From positions 47,501 through 70,000 of the forward strand of contig CAUYUJ010016483.1 in the NCBI GenBank assembly GCA_963575745.1: a stretch of DNA of 22,500 bases. Direction: 5' to 3'. The DNA is from Prorocentrum cordatum. Lineage: Eukaryota > Sar > Dinophyceae > Prorocentrales > Prorocentraceae. Positions 1 to 8,095 of the stretch are shown piece by piece (the first letter of the stretch is position 1; every line of letters starts with the position of its first letter). The position numbers and the translations under genes are program-made. Under the pieces are notes generated by a model. The model saw only the letters and a program-made list of their open reading frames with translations. It was not told the origin of the DNA and searched no databases.

Positions 1-111
1 TCGGCCAGAACCAATGTTCCCCGTAAGTTGTTTTTTTTCCAGCCGCGTGAAAACTTCATGGGTCCATCTTGATAGCAGCTTGAGAGTAGAAGGTTGAGGG
101 GGATGGGCAGG

Positions 112-200
112 AGGAAGAGGAGGAGGGAGAGAAATAGGAGGAGTTGAAGGAGGAGGAGGAGGAGGAGGAGGAGGAGGAGGGAGGAGGGAGGCAGGACCAA
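112..200. repeat. (GGA)n microsatellite upstream of CTTGGGG block A
   Basis: The tract is an almost uninterrupted run of GGA/GAGG units, degenerate at the left edge and cleanest around 150-182. A purine-rich GGA tract also precedes the CTTGGGG arrays at 12.9 kb and 16.1 kb, so it may be part of a composite repeat and not an independent microsatellite. The minus-strand frame across it reads poly-Ser, which I take as an artefact of the trinucleotide period. Confidence 0.9.
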
Positions 201-254
201 AGGACAGGAGGCGGACACGTATGATAAGGAGGCGGCATTTGCGGATATGTTGTC

Positions 255-935
255 GTGAGAGGTTCTTGGAGTCCCCGTGGGATGTGTTTGGCCCCTCTTG
301 TGGTTCTCTCTGTTCGGGGTCTTGGAGACACCTTGGGACTGTCTGCGGTTGTCTTGGGAATCTCTGTGGCGGATCTTGGGTCCCATGGCTCAACAGGGCG
401 AAAGCTTCCATTCAGCCCCCCCCCTCTGAGGCCAGGCAGAAGAATCGCCTCTGTGAGTCCTCTTGGGGCGCTGGTGGGGTCGTCTTGGGGCCCTCTTGGG
501 GCTCTGTTGGGCCATCTTGAGTCCATCCTGAGGCCTTAAAAGCCAATCGGTAGCGAAAAGGCGAGAAGGCAACAAACATGTCCTTTCCCCATGTGTTTGA
601 AGGATTTGGGCCTCTTGGGTGTCCTTGGAGGGCTCCGAGAGCACTTAGAGCCTTCTTGTGGTCATCTGAGGGCCTCTTGGAATCATGATGGTCGCCATCT
701 TGAATCATGTTGAGCGATCTTGAGCCATCCTGGAGGTCATCTTGGAGCTTCGGAGGCCCCCGGGGAGCCATCTTGTGCGATGAAGACCCCTCTGACACAT
801 CGGTCCCCCCCCCTCCCCGATCAAACAAGAAGAAATGGAGGGGGAGGGTGTCCCTCCCCGAACGAAGGAGGGTTTTGGAAATAATGGACTCGTGAGACCA
901 CCTGCGCCCAAAGGGCTGGTGTGATTTGCTTGAGG
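255..935. repeat. Dispersed CTTGGGG-unit repeat, block A
   Basis: The block is built from degenerate 10-13 bp units of the form CTTGGGGCCCT / CTTGGGAxxxT. It is split by a non-repetitive internal segment at about 545-600 containing GCGAAAAGGCGAGA and then ACAAACATGT. The right boundary module (about 830-935) contains AGACCACCTGCGCCC followed by GGTGTGATTTG. Both the internal segment and the right boundary recur in block B (3100-3775), which marks these as two copies of one repeat family and not chance low-complexity DNA. Both strands have long frames (plus LGPSWG-like, minus PRGPQE-like), but these follow from the unit sequence. I see no catalytic or structural domain. Confidence 0.75.
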
Positions 936-1424
936 TTCGGTTCCCCCTTGGCAGCTCTGTGCTCACACTCAGCTGCCAGTGCAGTTGCACGAAGATTGGA
1001 CGCTAAGTGGCGCTCAAATGGGCTAGGCACACCCACATCACTGAAATTTCATGCGTTGATCTCTGGTGGGAAATGTGTTTTGATATCGGGCAGTTGTGTT
1101 TCATATTGAGTGCAGTTGCGCGAAGACTGCCACGGCTCCCAAAGACAGGGTTCACGGTAGGCTCGTGCCCCTTTTGTTCGCCCCCGACGCCGGCGCGGTC
1201 GTTCAAGGTTTACCCCCAGTGGTGGATGTCGTTCGAGGTGGGACGGCCCCCCGCGGTGGCATGACAATTCTTCGTGTGGTTGGTGTATTTTGTTGTACCG
1301 TCGGGTTTCTTACATTCGGATTTGTTCTACCCTCGGAATTGTTTTTATACCCTCTGTTTTTTACACCAGAGGCCCGTGTCATGAACAGCGGAGCTCGCCG
1401 GGAAGGTCCACGGGCAGGGCTCGT
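936..1424. other. No recognisable gene
   Basis: This stretch has mixed composition. Plus-strand frames run through it, but none shows a domain, signal peptide or membrane segment that I recognise. I see a short duplication: GCAGTTGCACGAAGAxTG near 981-998 and GCAGTTGCGCGAAGACTG near 1112-1129. Nothing else is supported. Confidence 0.5.
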
Positions 1425-1640
1425 TTCGATTCCTCCGATTCGATTCGATTCGATTCAGATGAATCCCGATTCCGATTCGATTCGACTTGGGAGTCCGATT
1501 CGAATTCCGATTTCTCAATGGAGACCTACTAGTCTGCCGATTGCCGCCGATTCGACTTCTCCCGACTCGGCTGCCGACTTCTGCCGATCCGAGTCATTTC
1601 GATCGCCGATCCGATGTGTCGATTCGATTCTGGGCTCGTC
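1425..1640. repeat. Degenerate (CGATT)n / TCCGATTCGA tract
   Basis: The pentamer CGATT is repeated in clean form around 1437-1456 and then in degraded form (TCCGATTCGA, CCGATTGCCG) up to about 1635. It is a decaying pentanucleotide satellite. It resembles in style, but is distinct in sequence from, the CGGTT pentamer tracts at 7388-7590 and 9450-9632. Confidence 0.8.
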
Positions 1641-1730
1641 TGTTGGGGTTCTGAGGGCCCCAGAGGGTACAGAGTTCATTAAGCATTACACGGCCCCTAG
1701 ACCTAACAGCACAATGAATTCTAGACGCTT

Positions 1731-1830
1731 CACGTAACCCCACTAGTGGCCCGCGCCCGGGACTTCCGACTCGCCGTGTGCGCTCTCGCCCGCGGCCGCG
1801 ACCAAAAAAGTAACCCCACTAGCGTCCACG
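1731..1830. repeat. Dispersed CCCCACTAG repeat, copies 1 and 2
   Basis: GTAACCCCACTAG occurs at about 1735-1747 and again at about 1811-1823. The second occurrence is preceded by GACTCGCCGT, then CGCTCTCGCCCGCGG and an A-rich stretch. The arrangement GACTCGCCGT - CGCTCGCCTGCGG - A-run - ACCCCACT is found again at 2520-2577 and 2996-3048. It is a short interspersed repeat of unknown nature. Confidence 0.7.
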
Positions 1831-2334
1831 GTTCTGACGGCGGCGCCCGCAGTCCTTCCCCGCTGTGTGGCTCGACCCCGTGGTGTGCGCTACTGGTCGC
1901 GCCGCCCACGTCGTCGGCGTTAGCGGGAAGTTGTGGCTCTCGTTGGCCCGATGGCCCAGATGCGTATGGGGTTGACTTCCTCCATCGTCCGCCTGGTCTC
2001 TGTTCGTCCCAGTCGCCATCGGTGGCCGGACGATTGCGGACCGCACCCCCCTACAACGGGGCTTTGGTGTGCGACTTAGGTTGCGCCACCACCCGCTTTT
2101 GCTGGACCATGGCGGGCATTTCGGGCAGTCCGTACTCCGATTTGCCGTCACCCCGGTCACATCTTGGTGCTATTGCGTGCCATTTTGGCTGCGCTCCAGC
2201 TTCGGTTGGCCAATCCACTCGCACTCAATTCGTCTACTTGGTGGTTCAGGCCTCCACGGTTCAGGCCACTATGGCAGCCTCTTAGCTTGCAGCGGTTGAC
2301 CACTTTTGCAGTTCAATTCACTCCCGGCTGCCTG

Positions 2335-2368
2335 CAGCCCCTGGCAGTCAGCAGCCCCTGGCAGTCAG
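2335..2368. repeat. 17-bp tandem duplication
   Basis: CAGCCCCTGGCAGTCAG is present twice head to tail without mismatch (2335-2351 and 2352-2368). A partial third unit, CAGCCCCTGGCAGCC, lies at about 2398-2412. The perfect identity suggests a recent slippage event. Confidence 0.9.
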
Positions 2369-2519
2369 CAGCGCGTTTGCAGCTCGATGCACGTGTGCAG
2401 CCCCTGGCAGCCTGCAGCCCACTGCACCCCCCCTCGGCCCTTTCCTGGTCTCGGCCGGAGTTGCGGCTGTAGGCCTGGTTGTGCTAGGTAATTTAGGACC
2501 TCGCGCGGCCCGCTCGGAC

Positions 2520-2577
2520 CTTGACACGCCGTCGGCGCGCTCGCCTGCGGCTGGTAACAAACCCCACTAGCTGGCGC
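2520..2577. repeat. Dispersed CCCCACTAG repeat, copy 3
   Basis: The copy contains GACACGCCGTCGGCGCGC, then TCGCCTGCGGCTGG, ACAAACCCCACTAG. It aligns in order with the copies around 1768-1823 and 2996-3048. Confidence 0.7.
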
Positions 2578-2635
2578 CCTGTGGCGACAAGGTCCTACCA
2601 CGTACCTGGCGATTCAGCTCCCATGGTACCCGCAC
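2570..2635. repeat. 65-bp direct repeat, copy 1
   Basis: The core CGTACCTGGCGATTCAGC is followed by YCCCATGGTA and preceded by CTGGCGCC and AGGTCC at matching spacing. The partner copy begins 212 bp downstream. It is a local segmental duplication in a GC-rich zone with no recognised gene. Confidence 0.8.
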
Positions 2636-2781
2636 CAGTTCTGGCACGAGTGCCTACGCTTCCCTGGCTTCTGATTCCCTGCCCGCTGGCCCGCTGGGAC
2701 TCTGGCCCGCCGGTTCACTCAGGAGTAGTTCAGCCTTCTTGTTTCGCCAGGCGTGCCCCCTGTTGGTCCGCAGCCCGGACT

Positions 2782-2847
2782 CTGGCGCCTTGCGGAGAAC
2801 AGGTCCAAGTTGCGTACCTGGCGATTCAGCCCCCATGGTATTCGCAC
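2782..2847. repeat. 65-bp direct repeat, copy 2
   Basis: This is the partner of the copy at 2570-2635. The 28 bases from 2813 to 2840 match copy 1 at all but one position. The leading CTGGCGCC and AGGTCC blocks are also conserved. Confidence 0.8.
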
Positions 2848-2995
2848 GTTTGCAGCTTCCTGGCAGCCCCAGCAGCTTGCAGTCCCCACCCTCAGCGCTG
2901 CAGCACAGCTTCGGCGCAGCCATTTCCCCTGGCGGCAGGTCCTGCTTAGCTCTGCACGCGAGCCGTCAATTAGTTCCGCTCGTAGCCCGAGCTGA

Positions 2996-3050
2996 CTCGA
3001 CTCGCCGCTGGCGCCTTCGCCTGCGGTTGCGACGAAAAAACCCCACTTGC
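2996..3050. repeat. Dispersed CCCCACTAG repeat, copy 4
   Basis: GACTCGACTCGCCGCTGGCG is followed by TTCGCCTGCGGTTGCGACG, an A-run and ACCCCACTTG. It has the same order of blocks as the copies at 1768 and 2520, and it ends just before CTTGGGG block B. Confidence 0.7.
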
Positions 3051-3099
3051 CCATCCAGAAACGATGCCCAGGCGAGCTGAGGCATCTTAGCGGGCCAGG

Positions 3100-3775
3100 G
3101 GCAGTCTTTGATCGTCTTGGGTGCCTCGGGGATCCTTTTGAGGCCGCTTGGGGGTCTCTTCGGGGTCTCTTGGGGTCGTGGAGGCCTCTTGGGCGCCTCT
3201 TGGGGCCCTCTTCGGGCGCTCTTGGGAGCCTTGGGGGCGCCTATTGGGGCCATATTGGCGATCACAGCGCATGGGAGAACCAACGATCGCCTCTTAAACT
3301 GCTTTTGGGGCCCTCTTGGAACGTTCTTGGGCGCTCTTGGGGTCGTCTCTCTTGGGCATCTCATTGGGGCCTTCTTGGGCCATCTTGGAGCCGTCTTGAG
3401 TCTTCAGAACATTATCGGAAGCGAAAGGGCGAGACAACAACAACATGTATTGACTTCCCGTAGGCTTTGGAAGGGCTTTGGCCTCCGGGGGGGGTCCGTG
3501 GCCATTTGGAGTTGCCTTGGGGCGTTTGGGGGAGCGTTTTGGAGCATTTTGGGAGCCATGTGGAGCCATCTTGGGCTATCCTGCGCCATCTTGGAGATCA
3601 TCTTGGGCTCTCTGAGGCCCTCTTCGAGCCATCTTGGGTCATCTTGGACGCTCCAACGCTTCGTGGGGCCCTCCCTCCAGGTCCAGAGGAGGGGGTGGAG
3701 GGAGGTTGGAAGAGAAAACTCTTCTAGACCACCTACGCCCTAGGCATATGGGTGATTTCGTCTGGCAGATTGCAT
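3100..3775. repeat. Dispersed CTTGGGG-unit repeat, block B
   Basis: The block is an array of degenerate CTTGGGGCCTCT units, best from 3115 to 3240 and 3300 to 3400. An internal spacer at about 3412-3446 contains GCGAAAGGGCGAGACAACA and then ACAACATGT. The right boundary, at about 3725-3775, carries TAGACCACCTACGCCC and then GGGTGATTT. Spacer and boundary match block A, so the two are homologous copies. No protein domain is visible in any frame. Confidence 0.75.
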
Positions 3776-4673
3776 CAATGACCACATGATCCTTAATGTT
3801 TTGGCCCTCGGAACTTAGGTCCCCTCCCAATGGAGTAGGGACACGCTTATTGTCCATCAAGAATGGCACGAAAAGCTTGTGAGGTGGAAGCATGTTTCGC
3901 AATCGGAGCGAAGTGTAACAACTGTGACATCAGAAACCCTCGGGGGCAAGAGGTTGGACAAAACACAGCGGGATTGCGAGGCTGTCTCACCTTCGTGTTT
4001 ACGGCTTCTCCATTTTCCTGTGGTTGACTGGGCTTTTTTGTCCCAGCATACTTGGGTCTCTTGGCGCGTCGTTGGGAGAAGGTCACAGTTTGTTACGCTT
4101 AGGGGAAGTTTCAAGCGTCGAGTTCCCCAATTCGCATTGCCACCGTAAGGGTTCCTATTTCCAACTTCAGATTTAGACGCCAGGAAAGAGTCCAGTGGTT
4201 CCCAACCTGGCACCCGAGTTTCTCACTGTCTCTGTCTCTGTTCATTTTGCTCCACCCTCGTGATCGTTTTTTCGTTCGCCCCTGGCTCTTGTTCAAACAA
4301 TGCAACATCAGATCACGACGGCAGCCCTTGACCCCATCTATTTACGCTATTGTTCTAGCGGGACCGACCTGTAAGGGTCCTGGGGTCCGACACAGGGCAA
4401 AACCGCCCAGTGCGACATATTTCGGCCACGCGCAAGGGGGGGAGGGGGAGGAAGGAAGGCTTCCTTGAAACACCCCTGCTTCTCAGAAGGCGCGGGCCTT
4501 CTCTACAGATGCAGGGCCAGCGCTTTCTCAGAAGCAGCCTCTTCCTAAGAAGCCTTCCCCCTTCCCCAAGCTCGTTTGTGCGCGCCGCCAAAATTGCCAT
4601 TCCCAGATCTCGGGGTTCATGATCCGACGGGGCTAGGACGAGGATAAATCCGTTCCAGAGCGTTCTAGAAAGC
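3776..4673. other. No recognisable gene
   Basis: This is about 900 bp of mixed, non-repetitive sequence. Frames on both strands stay below about 120 codons, and none shows a motif I recognise. A small duplication of CTTCTCAGAAG / TTTCTCAGAAG occurs around 4477-4537 next to a G-rich run at 4434-4448. Confidence 0.5.
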
Positions 4674-4701
4674 TCTCAGAGCGTTCCGGAGCGCTCTGAG
4701 A
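4674..4701. repeat. Short perfect inverted repeat
   Basis: TCTCAGAGCG (4674-4683) and CGCTCTGAGA (4692-4701) are exact reverse complements around an 8-nt loop. An additional related half-site, CCAGAGCG, lies just upstream. The function is unknown. It could be a hairpin or a protein-binding palindrome. Confidence 0.7.
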
Positions 4702-4835
4702 ATGGCCGCGGCGCCCGAGACATCTTCGACAGCCGCCGGATCACAGAGATTCTCGATTTACTTGGGTCGCTAAGAGGATAGAGGGGGATACAAGCGGATA
4801 CTAAGGTGGGTTCTATCCAGCCCAACCCGGCTTAG

Positions 4836-4955
4836 AAGTGGGTTGCACGTGCCCCAAGTGGTTTCAGGGCGCACAGATTTGGGCGAAGAGGTCGGAACAC
4901 ATTTAGTGGAGTTACCGTATCACCCTAAGTCACACAGAGCACGTCTAACCCACTT
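4836..4955. repeat. Candidate small inverted-repeat element
   Basis: AAGTGGGTTGCACGTGC at 4836-4852 is the reverse complement of GCACGTCTAACCCACTT at 4939-4955, with two mismatches. The element is about 120 bp, the size of a very short MITE. No clear target-site duplication is visible, so mobility is not shown. Confidence 0.5.
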
Positions 4956-5093
4956 ACAGGTTTGGCTAAACCAGAGAAAACCCACATTACCATCCACTTC
5001 TGACCCCCCCATCCCGTTAGCAACCACCGCGGCGATCCAAGTACCCTCACCCGATTTTTTGTCCTCGTCCTGGTTTTTCCTTATACGTCGGGC

Positions 5094-5248
5094 GAAGAGA
5101 ACTATGCACATGCACCGATCCTGGCAAGGCCCATCCTTGACCCATGATCGGTGCATATGCCTTCCTGACCAAGGTAGGAGGGCGCATGCACCGATCCTGG
5201 GCTCAGGATGGGCCTTGCCAGGATCGGTGCATGTGCATAGTTCTCTTC
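5094..5248. repeat. 155-bp palindrome with perfect 44-bp arms (fold-back element)
   Basis: The left arm at 5094-5137 and right arm at 5205-5248 are perfect reverse complements over 44 bp, beginning GAAGAGAACTATGCACATGC and ending at CCATCCT. The 67-bp loop contains a nested inverted repeat, GATCGGTGCAT / ATGCACCGATC, so the motif GCACCGATC appears four times in alternating orientation. It could be a fold-back or MITE insertion, or a long RNA hairpin if transcribed. I see no convincing target-site duplication. Zero mismatches in the arms indicate recent origin or continuing homogenisation. Confidence 0.85.
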
Positions 5249-5415
5249 CCTCTGATGTGAGCGTTCTGTCCTCGGCCCCCGGCCCGTGTCCGCTCTCGCC
5301 CATCGGGGGGCCGCCTCCCACGCGGCTCCCGGGGCCCCAGGGCCGCCTCCTGGCGCTCTCGCGGGAGGAGCGGGCCACCATTGTTTTGGATCCGCCGTGT
5401 GTTGGCTGCTTCTCT

Positions 5416-5586
5416 CTACACCTTAGGCGATGCTTAAGAAAACCTAAGTTTTCGTCCAGAGTCTCGATTATTCTCAACTTTTCAATGTGAATCCTAAGAT
5501 TTGAACGGAAATTTTGGGTTTTTACTCAAGTTCTGAGACTATGAATTTCTTAACCCATGATTTCTTAAGCATTTCGCAGGGTGTAG
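5416..5586. mobile_element. 171-bp MITE-like element, copy 1
   Basis: The ends are CTACACC and GGTGTAG, and GCTTAAGAAA near the left end is matched by TTTCTTAAGC near the right. Weaker complementarity continues inwards (TTAAG and AGTCTC pair with their partners), giving an imperfect terminal inverted repeat of about 50 bp. The same sequence occurs at 10802-10971 at roughly 90 percent identity by hand alignment (about 16 differences), with matching ends. It is AT-richer than its surroundings and has no coding capacity. I could not define a target-site duplication. It resembles a MITE or an introner-type element. Confidence 0.8.
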
Positions 5587-5599
5587 GCCGTTGGTTCTC

Positions 5600-5844
5600 G
5601 TTGACCCAAAAGGGGGTCCAACGACAAGAGGGTGGTGCAATAGATTTTGTGCAACTTATTCGTGGGGTCGCAATAGATCGGGGGCGTGCAGTACAATATG
5701 GTGCACATGTATTGCCGAGCCTTCGCGCGAATGCATTCGCTGCAACACAATGTCATACGTTTCTTAGCCGCAATTCATCTGCAATGCAAGTGCCCAAAAT
5801 CTATTGCACCACCCGCTTCCAGCTGGACCCCCTTTGGGGTCAAC
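5600..5844. mobile_element. 245-bp element with 49-bp terminal inverted repeats
   Basis: The left arm (5600-5648) starts GTTGACCCAAAAGGGGGTCC and contains GGGTGGTGCAATAGATTTT. The right arm (5796-5844) carries the reverse complement of both blocks at the same spacing. The roughly 10-nt spacer between the blocks has diverged. The element begins 14 bp after the end of the 171-bp element, so two inverted-repeat elements sit side by side. It has no coding capacity and no clear target-site duplication. Confidence 0.75.
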
Positions 5845-5857
5845 CAAAGTTGTTGTT

Positions 5858-5921
5858 CATCCTCCCTCCCTCCCCCTCCCTCCCTCCCTGGACATCCGCA
5901 GTCGTGTGTGTGTGTGTTTTT
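5858..5921. repeat. (CCCT)n tract and short (GT)n run
   Basis: CCTCCCTCCC units occupy about 5860-5890, and a short GTGTGTGTGTG run lies at about 5905-5918. Both are ordinary microsatellites. Confidence 0.85.
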
Positions 5922-6034
5922 GCAACGCGGACCCTCAGAGGTCTAGTTCCCCTCCCCGGGACGGGCTTCTGATCCCGTCACGATCGATTGTTTCGCAACA
6001 AGGGGATCTATAGGCCTCCCAGACGGGGTCCTGG

Positions 6035-6128
6035 TAGATGGGGTCGGAGCATGTCGCCGCATCGCCGATGCATCGCCAGTGCATTGGCGATGCATCGGCG
6101 ATGCGGCGCGATGCTCCGACCCCATCTA
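6035..6128. repeat. 94-bp near-perfect hairpin
   Basis: The left arm at 6035-6078 (starting TAGATGGGGTCGGAGCAT) and right arm at 6085-6128 are reverse complements over 44 bp, except at two adjacent positions, around a 6-nt loop. The inner part of the stem contains short GCATCGCC sub-repeats. An outer GGCCTCC (left) and GGAGGCT (right) partly extend the symmetry after a 15-nt left-hand gap. A stem this long with so small a loop would be a strong cruciform or RNA hairpin. The function is unknown. Confidence 0.85.
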
Positions 6129-6335
6129 GGAGGCTTCTATTCTCCGACTTCGAATTGTGCCAGAGATTCACCGCATACGGCGCGAATCTAATTTGCACCG
6201 TCCGGAGTGCCACTTGAAACCTAAAAAGGAATGAGTCAGCCGACCCCCGACAGGGGGTCTAAGGGTACGCCGTTGTCTCGCATCGCATGGTTGCACCAGA
6301 AAGGATATATGCGCATGCTGAATGGCTTCTGGTAA
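6129..6335. other. Upstream flank of the LINE remnant, no gene
   Basis: This is unique sequence. GGGGGTCTAAG occurs at about 6253-6263 and again at about 6348-6358, bracketing the region just before the recognisable reverse-transcriptase frame. Whether this marks an element end or is chance cannot be decided. Confidence 0.4.
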
Positions 6336-7376
6336 TTGTGCTGGGGGCGGGGGTCTAAGTTTCTCATCGTGAGTAAGCAGGGCAGAGCTTTCCGCCTCAG
6401 AGAAGACGGGCTGATCTCGTCGCGAGAAGATTGTGGAACCAGCGTCGGCGAGGTAGGGCGGAAATCGGCATCACAGGAGCTTGAAACATGGGGTGGAGAT
6501 ATTGCCCTGCCCACCACGTCGCAAAAGTATGGCGGCTCCGAAACTTCAGGGCGCCCCGGCTCCGCGCTCCTTCCCGCGGGACGGCTCTCGCCCGATCGTG
6601 AACACCGACATGGGAACGGCATTCTCCCCGACTGTCTGTTCCCCTTGTTCAAGCGCAAAGCCAAGTCCCAGCCAGAGAATTACAGGGGCATGCATTTGAC
6701 ATCCAACGTGACCAAAGTTGTCGAACGCATCATCGGCCGATTCATGCTTCCTTTCTTTGAAGCGGCTGGCTCGTACGGTCGCAACCAGTTCGCGTACCAT
6801 CGGAAACAGGGCTACAGGGACGCCTTCGCCTTCAACGTCTTTCAATGGATTTGGGCTCTGGGCACTGGCAGGCGCGTTGCCCTCTATTGCTCGGACGTTT
6901 CGGCGGCTTTCGATCGTGTGAATGCCAGGCGGTTGCTGGAAAAGTTACAAGCACGCGGGGTATGCGAGGTCCTCTTGAGGGTCGTCAAATCTTGGCTGGA
7001 CCCCCGGGTTGCCAAAGTTTGCGTCGACGGGTCATTTGCCAAGGACCTGAAGATTTACAACCAAGTATACCAGGGGACGGTGTTCGAACCTCCGCTCTGG
7101 AATATTTACTATTCTGATGCTCGCGCAGCAATCACTGCCACTGGATTCGTTGAGACCGTCTTTGCGGATGACCTCAACTGTTGGCGCATATATCCTGGAG
7201 TTTGAGGCAATGCAGGCATCAAGCGTGCATCTGCGGCATGCCAAACTGCTCTCCACAAGTGGGGCGCTGCCAACCAGGCCATCTTCGAGCCAGACAAGGA
7301 GAGTTTCCACATTCTTGACGCCGTATCGCCGGATGGCGAATCTTTCAAGATGCTCGGGGTGCTCTTCGACACCAGA
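6336..7376 (+). pseudogene. LINE-type reverse transcriptase remnant, N-terminal and catalytic part
   Basis: This is a relic of a non-LTR retrotransposon polymerase, which would reverse-transcribe its own RNA at a nicked target. Similarity becomes clear at about codon 100, with a PLFKR-type start and then NYRGMHLT (about 115-122). Motif A is YCSDVSAAFD with the first catalytic Asp near codon 187. Motif B is YQGTVFEPPLWN (about 245-256), where a Glu stands where I would expect Gly. The FADD box is at about codons 276-279 (7161-7172). A TGA stop at 7203-7205 breaks the frame, but the same frame resumes with LHKWGAANQAIFEP and runs to FDTR at 7376, where the insertion begins. No credible ATG start is seen, and the first 100 codons may be out of register. 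The relic is not functional as written. The non-LTR clade is inferred from motif style. Confidence 0.85.
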
Positions 7377-7387
7377 CCATGAAGGGA

Positions 7388-7592
7388 TCGGCTCGGTTCG
7401 GTTCGGTCCGGTTCTGCAGCCGGGTCGGTTTTGCTTGGCCGGTTCGGTTTGGCATCGGTCTGGTTTCGGCCGGTTCGGCTTGGGCCTGCCGCCGGTTCGG
7501 TTCGGTTCCGGTTTTCGCGCGGTTGGGTCCGACCGGTTCGGTTCGGTTCGAGTGGCCGCTCCGGTTCGGTTCGGCCCGACTGGTCAGGTGCG
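7388..7592. repeat. (CGGTT)n pentamer tract, left flank of the cassette
   Basis: Degenerate CGGTTCGGTTCGGTCCGG units fill the first 200 bp inside the left terminal repeat. The same unit in the same orientation occupies the other end (9450-9632). Confidence 0.85.
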
Positions 7593-7648
7593 ACGTTGGG
7601 CGCCCCGTTTGCGTAAGCGACGACCCAGTTTGAAAAAAAGGGAGGGAG

Positions 7649-7770
7649 GATGGGGGAGGAGGAGGAGGAGGAGGAGGAGGAGGAGGAGGAGGAGGAGGAG
7701 GACGAGGAGGAGGAGGAGGAGGCGGAGGAGGGAGGAGGAAGACGACGAGGAGGAAAAGGAGGAGGAGGAG
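7649..7770. repeat. (GGA)n tract within the cassette
   Basis: GGA units are nearly perfect from 7652 to 7700 and degrade to GGAGGACGAGG and GGAGGAAGACG by about 7770. The Glu-rich translation is a by-product of the trinucleotide period. Confidence 0.9.
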
Positions 7771-7856
7771 AAACGTGGAGGCGTGGAGGCGCGAGGCCCT
7801 CCAGCGAAGTGCCTGGCGAGGTGCCTCGCTGCTCGGCGCCGCCGCCGCCGCGGCCC

Positions 7857-7987
<131 letters not shown>

Positions 7988-8095
7988 GGGAGGCCCCGGG
8001 ATCGTCCGTCCGGGGGGGGACCCCCCTGGGGACCCCCCTCACCGGTCTCCCTCGGAGGAACAACAGGGCGCGGCGAAGACGACGACGACGACGAC

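Noticed and set aside
4650-4680. Heat-shock-element-like TTCTAGAA near 4663
   Set aside because: A single short palindrome with no gene downstream. Chance cannot be excluded.
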